DNA from: JANQTF01 sp036835375
Lineage (GTDB): Bacteria > Bacteroidota > Bacteroidia > J057
Length of the DNA: 48,205 bases
NCBI GenBank assembly: GCA_036835375.1
Contig: DAITMB010000025.1
Coordinates: forward strand, 1 to 48,205
Reading direction: 5' to 3'
Shown here piece by piece: positions 17,297 through 25,475 of the stretch (position 1 is the stretch's first letter; each line of letters starts with the position of its first letter). The notes beneath the pieces were generated by a model, which was not told where the DNA came from, searched no databases, and worked only from the letters and a program-made list of their open reading frames with translations. A program made the position numbers and the translations under genes.

Positions 17297-18015
17297 TAGA
17301 ATTTATTTCCTACATCCCCATTGTCACGACAGTTTCTTCCCTCTTCTTTTTCCTCGTGATTGCCCGTCACTATGCGCGCAAGCCCGCCGCCACCCACCTG
17401 CTTTGGTGGACCATCGGGATCTTGTGCTATGGACTTGGAACCTTGACCGAAAGCTGGGTCACGATTTTTGGGTGGAGTGAGGCCATTTTCAAAAGCTGGT
17501 ACATCACCGGCGCCTTGCTTGGTGGCGCGCCACTCGCTCAGGGGACGGTCCACCTTCTCCTCAAGGCGCGCACTGCCAACCGACTTTCCCTTGCCCTCGT
17601 GCTCACGATCATAGGAAGTGCCGTGCTGGTGATGCTTTCACCCGTCAATCATGCCCTGGCCGAACCCCATCGACTGTCCGGCGCTGTGCTGGAATGGCAA
17701 TGGATCCGCTTGATCACGCCGTGGATCAACATCTATGCGTTTCTCTTTTTGGTCGGGGGGGCTTTGTACTCTGCATGGATCTACGCCCGAAAGAAGACTT
17801 TTCGCGCTAGAATGATCGGCAATATCGCCATTGCCATCGGCGGCTTGCTACCGGGAATTGGCGGATCCTTTACCAAATTTGGTTACACAGAAGTGCTCTA
17901 TGTGACGGAATTGATCGGGATTTGGTGTATTTTCTACGGCTATTGGGTCATTCGCCAAGATCGCTCGAGCGCCAATGTTTCCGCCAGCGTGGATCCAGTT
18001 CCTACGGTTGTCTGA
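17293..18015 (+). CDS. Seven-helix membrane protein of unknown function
   Basis: The 240 residues contain seven clear hydrophobic segments at about residues 4-24, 33-58, 70-90, 98-117, 133-160, 172-193 and 197-217, with a short polar C-terminal tail. There is no recognised transporter, kinase or cytochrome motif. A few histidines lie in or near helices (HYARK, THLLWW, GTVHLLL). The start codon overlaps the stop of the HmuY-like lipoprotein gene, so the two are translationally coupled and this is very likely part of the same uptake operon. A role in moving or sensing the ligand at the inner membrane is a guess. Confidence 0.8.
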   Translation: MIEFISYIPIVTTVSSLFFFLVIARHYARKPAATHLLWWTIGILCYGLGTLTESWVTIFGWSEAIFKSWYITGALLGGAPLAQGTVHLLLKARTANRLSLALVLTIIGSAVLVMLSPVNHALAEPHRLSGAVLEWQWIRLITPWINIYAFLFLVGGALYSAWIYARKKTFRARMIGNIAIAIGGLLPGIGGSFTKFGYTEVLYVTELIGIWCIFYGYWVIRQDRSSANVSASVDPVPTVV

Positions 18016-18028
18016 ATTCCAAAAACTT

Positions 18029-18058
18029 AGAAAGGCCAGTCACAGTATTGGGCTTTCT
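18029..18058 (+). terminator. Possible weak terminator of the haem-uptake operon
   Basis: AGAAAG (18029-18034) pairs with CTTTCT (18053-18058). The stem extends inward by CC/GG after one mismatch. It lies 14 bases after the last gene but has no T run. Confidence 0.3.
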
Positions 18059-18159
18059 ACCAGAAGAAAGAATTCCCAACTTTTAATTGTTTTTCAGCCC
18101 TTCTTCTAGCTCCATTCGTGAAGCTCTCGCCATTCGCCTTACCTTTCTCCTCACCACAC

Positions 18160-19065
18160 ATGATCACTTGGGAGACCGCCCTGCAAGATTACGAAAGCTA
18201 TCTCAGCTTGGAGAGGGGCGTCGCGGCCAACTCACGTGAAGCCTATCTGCGAGACTTGGGGCGCTACCGAATTTTTGCGGAGGAGTTTCTCATGTTGTCG
18301 TCGCCTGTGGAAGTGACCGCAGTTGATTTACAACGCTTCATGCTTTTTTTATTGGAAGAATGCCTGCTCGGCGCGCGTTCTTTGGCCCGCAACGTCTCCT
18401 CGCTTCGATCCTTTCACGGATTTCTCTATCTCGACGACCAAGCCAATACCGATCCTAGTTCCTTGCTCGAACTTCCTCGCTTTGGACGGAAATTGCCTGA
18501 AATACTCTCGGTCCCTGAATTGGAATCGCTTCTCCATACCTTTGATATCAACACAGCACATGGCCTTCGCAACCGGGCGATGATAGAGGTGATGTATTCT
18601 TCGGGCTTGCGGGTCTCGGAGTTAATTTCCTTGGAAAAAACCTCTGTTTACGAAAAAGAAGGATTTCTTCGCATTGTCGGGAAGGGAAACAAGGAGCGTC
18701 TGGTGCCAATCGGCCAGCCGGCCCTTCACTGGATGAAGCGCTATGAGCGAGAAGCCCGCGACCAGGGATTGGTCCACCCCGATCATCAATCTTTCGTATT
18801 TCTGAGCAAGCAAGGCAAATCGCTCTCGCGAATCATGCTGTTCAAAGTGGTAGAAAAAGCATGCCTTGAGGCCGGTCTCCAACGCAGCATCTCGCCCCAC
18901 ACGTTTCGCCACTCTTTTGCGACCCATCTGCTAGAAGGCGGCGCAGACCTTCGCGCAGTTCAAGAAATGCTGGGCCATGCGTCGATCACCACAACGGAGG
19001 TATATCTTCACCTTGACCGTCAATATTTACGCGAAACGCACGCCCTTTACCATCCGAGGAAGTAG
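18160..19065 (+). CDS. xerD: Tyrosine recombinase XerD
   Basis: This site-specific recombinase resolves chromosome dimers at dif with a partner recombinase. The ATG at 18160 (MITWETALQDYESYL) gives 301 residues, close to other XerD proteins; a GTG at 18118 would add an unusual tail. The N-terminal SAM-like domain is followed by the catalytic domain with all active-site residues: R151 (SSGLRVSEL), the lysine in GKGNKERLVP, H247 and R250 (HTFRHSF), H273 (LGHASITTTE) and the nucleophile Y282. It is a housekeeping enzyme, not a phage integrase: no attachment site or phage genes are nearby. Convergent with prmC. Confidence 0.93.
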   Translation: MITWETALQDYESYLSLERGVAANSREAYLRDLGRYRIFAEEFLMLSSPVEVTAVDLQRFMLFLLEECLLGARSLARNVSSLRSFHGFLYLDDQANTDPSSLLELPRFGRKLPEILSVPELESLLHTFDINTAHGLRNRAMIEVMYSSGLRVSELISLEKTSVYEKEGFLRIVGKGNKERLVPIGQPALHWMKRYEREARDQGLVHPDHQSFVFLSKQGKSLSRIMLFKVVEKACLEAGLQRSISPHTFRHSFATHLLEGGADLRAVQEMLGHASITTTEVYLHLDRQYLRETHALYHPRK

Positions 19066-19112
19066 GTGAAAAGGCCTCCGTACACACAGCGCAGTTGCCA
19101 AGCACACAGACA

Positions 19113-19988
19113 TCACTTTTTCGCCATCAACATCCGATCCCGGCCATTGAGATCTTTGCGCAGTTCAATTTCCCTCAGGCCAGATTCTCTCAGCACGTTC
19201 ACAGTCTCCTGTCCCAAGCTGGAATTGATTTCAAATAGCAATGTGCCGCCTGGGCAAAGCCAAAAGAAGGCTCGCTGCGATATGGCCCGATAAAATGCCA
19301 AAGGATCATCCATGGGTGCAAACAAGGCCAATTCAGGGTCGTGGTCCAGCACCAACGAATTCATTTCTCTACGATCTGCCTCGGTCACGTAGGGGGGATT
19401 GGAGATCACGAGCTGCAATTCTCGATGGTCGTCTAGCGCGCTAAGGAAGAGGTCTTGCTGGCAAAATTGTATGGGAGCCTGGTGTAAAGCAGCGTTGCGA
19501 CGGGCCAGCGAAAGGGCTGATGCGGAGATATCCATCGCCCAGCCCTCGTTGGCGATACCGCGCTGGACCCATTCGCAGGAAAGGGTCACCGCGATGCATC
19601 CGCTCCCCGTCCCAATGTCGAGCCATCGGAGCTTTCCATTGGGTGGCGGCAAGACTTCCCGCAATGCCCAGTCCACAAGCTCCTCTGTTTCTTGGCGCGG
19701 AATCAGTACTTCGGGGCCGACTTCAAATCGTCTGCCGAAAAAGTCGCAATAGCCCATCACGTGCTGCACCGGGACGCCCGCCAAGAGCGCGCTGACTCCA
19801 GCTTCATGAACTGCTGTCCATGAGAAATCCCACGGCTCATCGGGTTGGAGTTGCCAGGAATTCCACGACTTTGCCGTGACATGCTCCAGCCAAAGGCGGG
19901 CTACACTGGCGGCTTCATGAGTCCCATAGGTCGGTTCGAGCGACTGTCGAAGCTCATGATATCGACGCGGAAATTCGTGGAGAATCAT
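19113..19988 (-). CDS. prmC: Peptide chain release factor N5-glutamine methyltransferase
   Basis: The enzyme methylates the glutamine of the GGQ motif in release factors RF1 and RF2, improving translation termination. The 291 residues have the helical N-terminal domain, the linker motif GVPVQHVMGYCDFFGRRFEV, the PRQETEELVDWAL segment, the SAM motif DIGTGSG (124-130) and the catalytic NPPYV (187-191). prfA is not adjacent here. It is the only minus-strand gene between 12.5 and 41 kb. Confidence 0.95.
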   Translation of the reverse strand: MILHEFPRRYHELRQSLEPTYGTHEAASVARLWLEHVTAKSWNSWQLQPDEPWDFSWTAVHEAGVSALLAGVPVQHVMGYCDFFGRRFEVGPEVLIPRQETEELVDWALREVLPPPNGKLRWLDIGTGSGCIAVTLSCEWVQRGIANEGWAMDISASALSLARRNAALHQAPIQFCQQDLFLSALDDHRELQLVISNPPYVTEADRREMNSLVLDHDPELALFAPMDDPLAFYRAISQRAFFWLCPGGTLLFEINSSLGQETVNVLRESGLREIELRKDLNGRDRMLMAKK

Positions 19989-20441
19989 TTGGATCTATGT
20001 CTGGGGGAGATTAGTTGGAAAGCGCGGTGTTGAGGACAAGTGAATGGGGGCAAAGATCAGCATTTGCTTGAATAAATCGCCGTTGGAGAATTGATTTGGA
20101 ATGAAGAGGAAATGAATCAAGGAAACTAGTATAGCGAAATTCCCTAGGAAGTTGAGTTTCGATCAATATTGGACGAAGTATGGCCTTCACAGGTCGTCAG
20201 TTTTGCCTTTTGATGAAGTTCCCATTCTAAGGAAATACGTTTTTATTCAATAATGATTCGACGTTGTGCGTTGATAGAAAGATTCTGAAGGATGGCGCAC
20301 GGCAGGATGTAAATCCAGGTAAGTTTTTACTAGAAATCTCTCCCAGCTTTTGCGATTAAGTTCTATCTCCCAACACATTCTTAGCACATTAGATGACGCA
20401 CAAATACCCGTACAACAAGTTTCATTCAAACAACATCGGGT
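19989..20441. other. 453-base spacer between divergent prmC and gldN
   Basis: A+T-rich non-coding DNA that must contain the start sites for prmC (leftward) and gldN (rightward). No exact TAnnTTTG box with a -33 partner was found on either strand, and no tRNA, strong hairpin or convincing short gene was seen. Confidence 0.5.
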
Positions 20442-21323
20442 ATGAATCGATCCCTTTTTTCTGCGTCTATGGTGCTCGTCCTAATGGGCACCAACCTCAT
20501 TCTCACAGCGCAGCCGCGCATTCGGGAAGATGATCATTTTTGGCGCAAGCGCGTAGTCAACCGTATCAGCTTGGTTGAGAAGATCAATCAGCCCCTCGTC
20601 CATCACGAGTCCAACTACTATTCTGGAAATTCTCGATATACCCAAACGCAAGGGATGGTCATGGCGCTCATCGAAGGCGTGAAGCAAGGAAAGTATGTTG
20701 CGTACGATCCAGATGACTGGACCAACTTTTACCAATATGAAGCCCTCGTCCAAAAAATGAGGGAATTTGAAGATGCGCTCGTCCCCGCCAACGATGGATG
20801 GGAAGATGCTCCTTCGGACCCATTTACGGAGTCCATCGACGATGGCTGGGGTGCAGCACCACAGCCGCAAGAGTGGAATGTGGGAGCCAACGACACTTGG
20901 GGTTCACCTTTCGAGCAAGGACAAGACACGCAAAGCGTACCAGATTACCAGGCTCTCCCTGACCTAGCTCCTTATGAGCAAGTGATCCACGTAGTCGAAG
21001 ATTATGTGTTTGACAAAAACAGATCTGAGTTTACCCAGCGCATTGACTTTTTTGAGGTGATTTGGGTTGATCCTGCCAGCACACTCCCAGAAAAAGTGTT
21101 GGCTAGATTTCGCTGGGAAGAAGTCGCAGACCTCTTGGATGAAACCATGTGGAAGTCGCGATTCAATGATGCAGAGTCTCGATCTGTGAGAGAAGTATTT
21201 GATCTCCGCATTTTCCATTCCTTTCCCATTCAGGTGGGGGGCGAGCCTGTGAGAACGTTGTTAGAAGCAGAAAAGCGCAGGCAAGAGATGATCGAATTTG
21301 AGCACCACTTGTGGAATTTCTAA
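20442..21323 (+). CDS. gldN: GldN/PorN-family type IX secretion protein
   Basis: GldN is a periplasmic component that, with the GldK lipoprotein, forms the ring of the type IX secretion and gliding apparatus. The 293 residues start with a signal peptide (ending LILTAQ). The family N-terminal motif DDHFWRKRVVNRISLVEKINQPL follows, then MVMALIEGVKQGKYVAYDP. The C-terminal half has YEQVIHVVEDYVFDKNRSEF and ARFRWEEVADLLDE, also family features. Residues about 113-175 form a low-complexity insert with repeated DGW/DTW units rich in Asp, Pro and Gly. gldK, gldL and gldM are not adjacent, so this copy stands alone and may be a paralogue of the operon copy. Confidence 0.85.
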   Translation: MNRSLFSASMVLVLMGTNLILTAQPRIREDDHFWRKRVVNRISLVEKINQPLVHHESNYYSGNSRYTQTQGMVMALIEGVKQGKYVAYDPDDWTNFYQYEALVQKMREFEDALVPANDGWEDAPSDPFTESIDDGWGAAPQPQEWNVGANDTWGSPFEQGQDTQSVPDYQALPDLAPYEQVIHVVEDYVFDKNRSEFTQRIDFFEVIWVDPASTLPEKVLARFRWEEVADLLDETMWKSRFNDAESRSVREVFDLRIFHSFPIQVGGEPVRTLLEAEKRRQEMIEFEHHLWNF

Positions 21324-21407
21324 AGGTGTTTAGCTAACCCTTGCTTTAGGTATCGGGTTAATTAACATTGAATCAGATATTTTACATTTGCGTCACACTG
21401 CTCACTT

Positions 21408-21444
21408 TTCCGCCGCGAAGCTTTTCCGAAGTTTCGCGGCGGAA
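21408..21444 (+). terminator. Long GC-rich hairpin downstream of gldN
   Basis: TTCCGCCGCGAA (21408-21419) and TTCGCGGCGGAA (21433-21444) are perfect complements, a 12-bp stem with a 13-base loop. It lies 85 bases after the gldN stop. No T run follows on either strand, so it may block the exonuclease or act with Rho rather than being an intrinsic terminator. Confidence 0.45.
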
Positions 21445-21786
21445 GTCTATGATGGTCAAAAAGGAATAGGGGAGAGGGAATGGGAACAATGAATTCCGGG
21501 TATATATTCTGTGAATAGAAGGAGGAGATAGAATGTGTGAGGTAAAATACATCAGGAATCTTGATTCGATGAACGAAAAAAGAGAAGAACGATAAGGCGT
21601 TTAGGAGATCACCAAGGGCATTCATCTTTGAAAAGAAAAAGAATCTTTTGGTCAAGGTTTGGAATTGCAGAAAGACTGCGTAACTTGCAGGCCCATTCAA
21701 AAAAGGAATGCTTTCAAGCAATTCACAATGAGTGGTTTACCTTCATGGCAATGCCTTGAGAGCCTTTTGGCCAGGTATCCCGGAGG

Positions 21787-21932
21787 GACAAGTGAGTAAA
21801 GATATAGATTCCACATACTTTATGTGGTGATGCAGTTATTGCCGTCTATATCTGACTCGGTTGTTTACCGAGAACCCTAGACAGGTCGCTTTCGTGCATT
21901 TGCTCGCTCCTAAAGCCGCTTGTCATTTTTTT
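21787..21932 (+). ncRNA. Structured RNA ending in an intrinsic terminator, upstream of rpsL
   Basis: Several nested stems can form. GATATAGA (21801-21808) pairs with TCTATATC (21845-21852) and encloses CCACAT/ATGTGG (21811-21827). CTCGGT/ACCGAG makes a hairpin at 21856-21872. The last stem pairs GACAGG (21880-21885) and GCTTT (21888-21892) with AAAGC (21912-21916) and CTTGTC (21919-21924), and is followed by seven T residues. A second, perfect partner for CTTGTC, GACAAG, lies at 21787-21792. The element could be an independent small RNA or an attenuated leader of the ribosomal operon. I could not assign it to a known riboswitch class. Confidence 0.55.
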
Positions 21933-21967
21933 ATGTCCAGATGGCTGGAATAGCAAGAAGAAATTTA

Positions 21968-21975
21968 TACCTTTG
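21968..21975 (+). promoter_or_regulatory. Promoter (-7 box) of the ribosomal protein operon
   Basis: TACCTTTG matches TAnnTTTG exactly. The predicted start near 21981 leaves a leader of about 20 bases before the rpsL ATG. The -33 region (CTGG near 21945) is a weak match. It lies 35 bases after the terminator of the upstream RNA. Confidence 0.55.
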
Positions 21976-22001
21976 CAGCCGCTTTTTGCAAAACGCGTAC
22001 T

Positions 22002-22409
22002 ATGCCTACGATTCAGCAACTGGTTAAAAAAGGCCGTGAGGTCAAGAAGGAGAACAGCAAGTCTCCCGCTCTTGACAACTGTCCCCAACGCCGGGGGGTT
22101 TGCCTCCGTGTGTACACCACCACACCTAAAAAGCCTAACTCTGCTCTGCGTAAGGTCGCTCGTGTGCGACTTACCCACGGCAAGGAAGTGAACGCTTATA
22201 TCGGTGGCGAAGGCCACAACCTCCAAGAGCACTCCATTGTGCTGGTGAGAGGTGGACGGGTAAAAGATCTCCCTGGGGTGCGATATCACATCGTACGGGG
22301 TGCTCTCGATACAGCAGGCGTCGAAGGACGCAAGCAAGCTCGCTCCAAGTACGGAACGAGAAGACCAAAGCCGGGACAACCGACTGCTCCTGTTAAGAAA
22401 AAGAAATAA
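22002..22409 (+). CDS. rpsL: 30S ribosomal protein S12
   Basis: S12 lies at the decoding centre of the small subunit and controls translational accuracy. The 135-residue sequence is canonical from MPTIQQLVKKGR to the lysine-rich end. The loops TPKKPNSALRK and GRVKDLPGVRYH, where streptomycin-resistance substitutions arise, have the sensitive residues. First gene of the long ribosomal operon; rpsG follows after 12 bases. Confidence 0.98.
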   Translation: MPTIQQLVKKGREVKKENSKSPALDNCPQRRGVCLRVYTTTPKKPNSALRKVARVRLTHGKEVNAYIGGEGHNLQEHSIVLVRGGRVKDLPGVRYHIVRGALDTAGVEGRKQARSKYGTRRPKPGQPTAPVKKKK

Positions 22410-22421
22410 CACCTCATTGTC

Positions 22422-22889
22422 ATGAGAAAGACAAGGGCCAGAAATAGACTTCCTGTACCTGACGCTCGCTACCAGGATCCAATGATCACAAAGTTTGTGA
22501 ACAACCTGATGGTGGACGGAAAGAAAAGCACAGCCTTTGGCATTTTTTACGGTGCCATGGACATCATTGAAGGCAAAGGAGAAGAATCCGGTGCCGAGGT
22601 GTTCAGAGCCGCTTTGAACAATGCCAGCCCGGCTGTAGAGGTAAAGTCCCGACGCGTCGGTGGATCTACCTTTCAGGTTCCGACCGAGGTAAATGCCAAG
22701 CGCCGAGATGGATTGGGAATTCGGTGGATCATCAAGTATGCTAAATCTCGTAATGGCAAGTCCATGGAGGAGAAGTTAGCCGCTGAGTTTCTTGCTGCCG
22801 CTAAAGGTGAAGGCGGTGCCGTCAAGAAGAAAGAGGACACGCACAGAATGGCGGAAGCCAACAAAGCATTCTCTCACTTCCGGATGTAA
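22422..22889 (+). CDS. rpsG: 30S ribosomal protein S7
   Basis: S7 nucleates assembly of the 30S head and contacts the E-site tRNA. The 155 residues show the family sequence (NRLPVPDARYQDPMITKFVN, then ALNNASPAVEVKSRRVGG and a C-terminal MAEANKAFSHFRM). The length is the short form without the E. coli K-strain tail. It sits in the usual rpsL-rpsG-fusA order. Confidence 0.98.
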   Translation: MRKTRARNRLPVPDARYQDPMITKFVNNLMVDGKKSTAFGIFYGAMDIIEGKGEESGAEVFRAALNNASPAVEVKSRRVGGSTFQVPTEVNAKRRDGLGIRWIIKYAKSRNGKSMEEKLAAEFLAAAKGEGGAVKKKEDTHRMAEANKAFSHFRM

Positions 22890-22935
22890 GAAGTACACCC
22901 ACACGAAATTTTAGTAGGAGTAACAGCATTCCACG

Positions 22936-25041
22936 ATGAGAAAAGTCCCTCTTTCAGACACAAGAAATATCGGCATCAGTGCACACATTGACGCCGGTAA
23001 GACGACGACCACCGAGCGAGTTCTCTATTATACAGGGATCGTTCACAAAATCGGAGAAGTTCACGATGGCGCTGCCACCATGGACTGGATGGAGCAAGAG
23101 CAAGAGCGTGGAATCACGATCACCTCAGCCGCTACCACCACCTACTGGCCATACCAAGGTCGTGACTTCCGGGTGAACATCATTGACACCCCAGGTCACG
23201 TGGATTTTACCGTCGAAGTGGAGCGCTCGCTACGCGTACTCGATGGCGCTGTTGCCCTCTTTTGCTCCGTTGGCGGTGTAGAACCCCAATCCGAGACAGT
23301 GTGGCGCCAAATGGAGAAATATAAAGTACCCAGAATTGGATTCGTCAATAAGATGGACCGCTCTGGAGCAGATTTCTTCGAAGTAGTTCGCCAAGTGAGA
23401 ACCATGCTCGGCGGAAACCCTGTGCCTATCCAAATTCCTATCGGTGCTGAGGCAGACTTCAAAGGAGTCGTTGACCTCATCGATGGAAAAGCCATCGTCT
23501 GGAATGAAGATGACATGGGAATGACCTTTCAAGAAATTGAAGTTCCCGAAGATCTTGTAGAGACCGTAGAAGAATGGAGAACCAAACTATTCGAAACGGT
23601 TGCAGAATATGATGAAGCCATTCTCGAAAAATATTTCGATGATCCGGATACCATCACCCGCGAAGAAGTGATTGCGGCTCTTCGTCAAGCCACGATTGAA
23701 ATGAAGTTGGTCCCCATGATGTGTGGATCTGCCTTCAAGAACAAAGGCGTTCAAGCCATGCTCGACATGGTGTGTGCGATCCTTCCTTCTCCGCTCGATA
23801 TCCCAGATATCCAGGGATTTAACCCCGAAACAGAGAAGGAAGAGCTTCGTCACCCAGATCCAGCCGGTCCTTTCACTGCATTGGCATTCAAGATCATGAC
23901 TGATCCTTATGTGGGTCGCCTCGTGTTCTTCCGCGTCTATTCTGGTTCGCTCGAAGGAGGCTCCTACGTGCTGAACAATCGCACAGAGCAAAAAGAGCGG
24001 ATCAGCCGCATCCTTCAGATGCACGCCAACAAGCAAAATCAAATTGATCGTGTAGAGGCCGGAGACATTGCTGCAGGAGTCGGATTCAAAGATATCAGAA
24101 CAGGGGATACCCTCACTGACATCAAACATCCTCTGCTTCTAGAGTCAATGACCTTCCCTGAGCCAGTGATCAAGCTCGCAGTAGAGCCAAAATCTCAGAA
24201 AGACGAGTCTAAGTTGACCGCCGGTCTTGTGAAGCTCGCCGAAGAAGATCCAACTTTCCAAGTCTCCACAGACGAAGAAACTGGCCAGACCATCATCGCA
24301 GGGATGGGAGAACTTCACCTTGAGATCATCGTTGACCGCCTTCGCCGGGAGTTCAAAGTCGAGATCAATCAAGGTCAGCCTCAAGTATCTTACCGCGAAG
24401 CGTTGACATTGAATGTCACTCACCGCGAAGTGTACAAGAAGCAAACAGGTGGTCGTGGAAAATTCGCTGATATCCAGGTAGAAGTTGGACCTGCCACAGG
24501 GGAGTTGGAATACGAATTCCTCGACGAAGTAAAAGGAGGAAACATTCCACGTGAATTTATTCCTTCAGTTGAAAAAGGATTCAAAGCAGCGATGGCAGAA
24601 GGAGTACTTGCTGGATTCCCATTGGACGGATTGAAAGTCCGCCTCTTTGATGGATCCTTCCACGCAGTGGACTCCGACCAATTGTCCTTTGAGTTGGCCG
24701 CCAAAATCGCCTTCAAAGAAGCAGCTCGCAAAGCCAAGCCAGTGCTGAAAGAGCCAATCATGGCTGTGGAAGTTGTGACGCCGGAGGAGTATATGGGAAA
24801 TGTTGTCGGAGACTTGAACCGCCGTCGCGGCAAGATCGAGAACATGAGTGACAGGGGAAATTCAAAAGTCGTCAAGGCAAAAGTTCCCCTCTCAGAGATG
24901 TTTGGCTACGTAACGGATCTTCGGACCATTACCTCGGGCCGGGCTTCTTCAACGATGAAATTCTCTCATTTCGAAGCTACTCCTTCCAACGTTCAGGACG
25001 AAGTAGTGGCTAAGATCAAGGGTGTGGCCTCCAAAGTATAG
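22936..25041 (+). CDS. fusA: Elongation factor G
   Basis: This GTPase drives translocation of tRNA and mRNA on the ribosome. It has 701 residues with the G1 motif AHIDAGKTTTTER near residue 17, switch II motif DTPGHVDF, G4 motif NKMD, then domains II-V including the domain IV sequence typical of EF-G. The end matches canonical EF-G (TSGRASSTMKFSHFEATP). tuf does not follow: the next gene is rpsJ, which is the common Bacteroidota arrangement. A 47-base spacer with a small imperfect hairpin (25042-25060) separates them. Confidence 0.98.
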   Translation: MRKVPLSDTRNIGISAHIDAGKTTTTERVLYYTGIVHKIGEVHDGAATMDWMEQEQERGITITSAATTTYWPYQGRDFRVNIIDTPGHVDFTVEVERSLRVLDGAVALFCSVGGVEPQSETVWRQMEKYKVPRIGFVNKMDRSGADFFEVVRQVRTMLGGNPVPIQIPIGAEADFKGVVDLIDGKAIVWNEDDMGMTFQEIEVPEDLVETVEEWRTKLFETVAEYDEAILEKYFDDPDTITREEVIAALRQATIEMKLVPMMCGSAFKNKGVQAMLDMVCAILPSPLDIPDIQGFNPETEKEELRHPDPAGPFTALAFKIMTDPYVGRLVFFRVYSGSLEGGSYVLNNRTEQKERISRILQMHANKQNQIDRVEAGDIAAGVGFKDIRTGDTLTDIKHPLLLESMTFPEPVIKLAVEPKSQKDESKLTAGLVKLAEEDPTFQVSTDEETGQTIIAGMGELHLEIIVDRLRREFKVEINQGQPQVSYREALTLNVTHREVYKKQTGGRGKFADIQVEVGPATGELEYEFLDEVKGGNIPREFIPSVEKGFKAAMAEGVLAGFPLDGLKVRLFDGSFHAVDSDQLSFELAAKIAFKEAARKAKPVLKEPIMAVEVVTPEEYMGNVVGDLNRRRGKIENMSDRGNSKVVKAKVPLSEMFGYVTDLRTITSGRASSTMKFSHFEATPSNVQDEVVAKIKGVASKV

Positions 25042-25088
25042 GTGTCAGGCAGCCTGGCACCGATTGCTAGGCACATAATCTTTCAGAG

Positions 25089-25394
25089 ATGAACCAGAAG
25101 ATTCGTATTAAGCTGAAATCCTACGACCATAATCTGGTCGATAAGTCAGCGGAAAAGATCGTTCGCACAGTCAAAACCACGGGTGCCGTGGTGAGTGGAC
25201 CTATTCCACTTCCGACAGAGCGTTCTATCATCACCGTTAACCGTTCTCCCCACGTCAACAAAAAGGCTCGTGAGCAATTTGAAATCAGCTCTTACAAAAG
25301 ACTGATTGACATCTTCAGCTCTAGCTCTAAGACAGTCGATGTGTTGATGAAATTAGAGCTACCAAGTGGGGTGGATGTTGAGATCAAAGTCTGA
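25089..25394 (+). CDS. rpsJ: 30S ribosomal protein S10
   Basis: S10 is part of the 30S head and, in many bacteria, joins NusB in antitermination complexes. The 101-residue protein matches the family throughout (IRIKLKSYDHNLVDKSAEKIV, VSGPIPLPTERSIITVNRSPHVNKKAREQFE). It opens the S10 block of the operon directly after fusA. An 81-base spacer separates it from rplC. Confidence 0.98.
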   Translation: MNQKIRIKLKSYDHNLVDKSAEKIVRTVKTTGAVVSGPIPLPTERSIITVNRSPHVNKKAREQFEISSYKRLIDIFSSSSKTVDVLMKLELPSGVDVEIKV

Positions 25395-25475
25395 TAAGCA
25401 GCAGACGATCCCGGCAACCTGCGGGCCCGGGCGCTCATTACTGTTTAAACTAGTTTTTTAACTGATTCGACAACA

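Larger units (their letters stand above)
21324..22001. other. 678-base non-coding stretch before the ribosomal operon
   Basis: It contains the hairpin at 21408-21444, a structured candidate RNA ending in a terminator (21787-21932) and the rpsL promoter (-7 box 21968-21975). A 119-codon minus-strand frame at 21362-21721 has no recognisable motif and was not accepted. The part between 21450 and 21780 shows nothing further. Confidence 0.6.

Noticed and set aside
18118..18159. GTG start for xerD
   Set aside because: Would add 14 residues not typical of XerD; the ATG at 18160 gives the family length.
18160..19065. Integrative element marked by the tyrosine recombinase
   Set aside because: The recombinase has housekeeping XerD features, no tRNA attachment site or direct repeats flank it, and neighbours are core genes.
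21362..21721. 119-codon minus-strand frame in the gldN-rpsL gap
   Set aside because: Phe/Ser-rich, no motif, no promoter, and it crosses the GC-rich hairpin; probably chance.
21787..21932. Cobalamin, TPP or c-di-GMP riboswitch upstream of rpsL
   Set aside because: The conserved core sequences of these classes are not present.
21846..22412. 188-codon minus-strand frame opposite rpsL
   Set aside because: Antisense to S12, low-complexity Ser/Arg-rich start, no recognisable domain.
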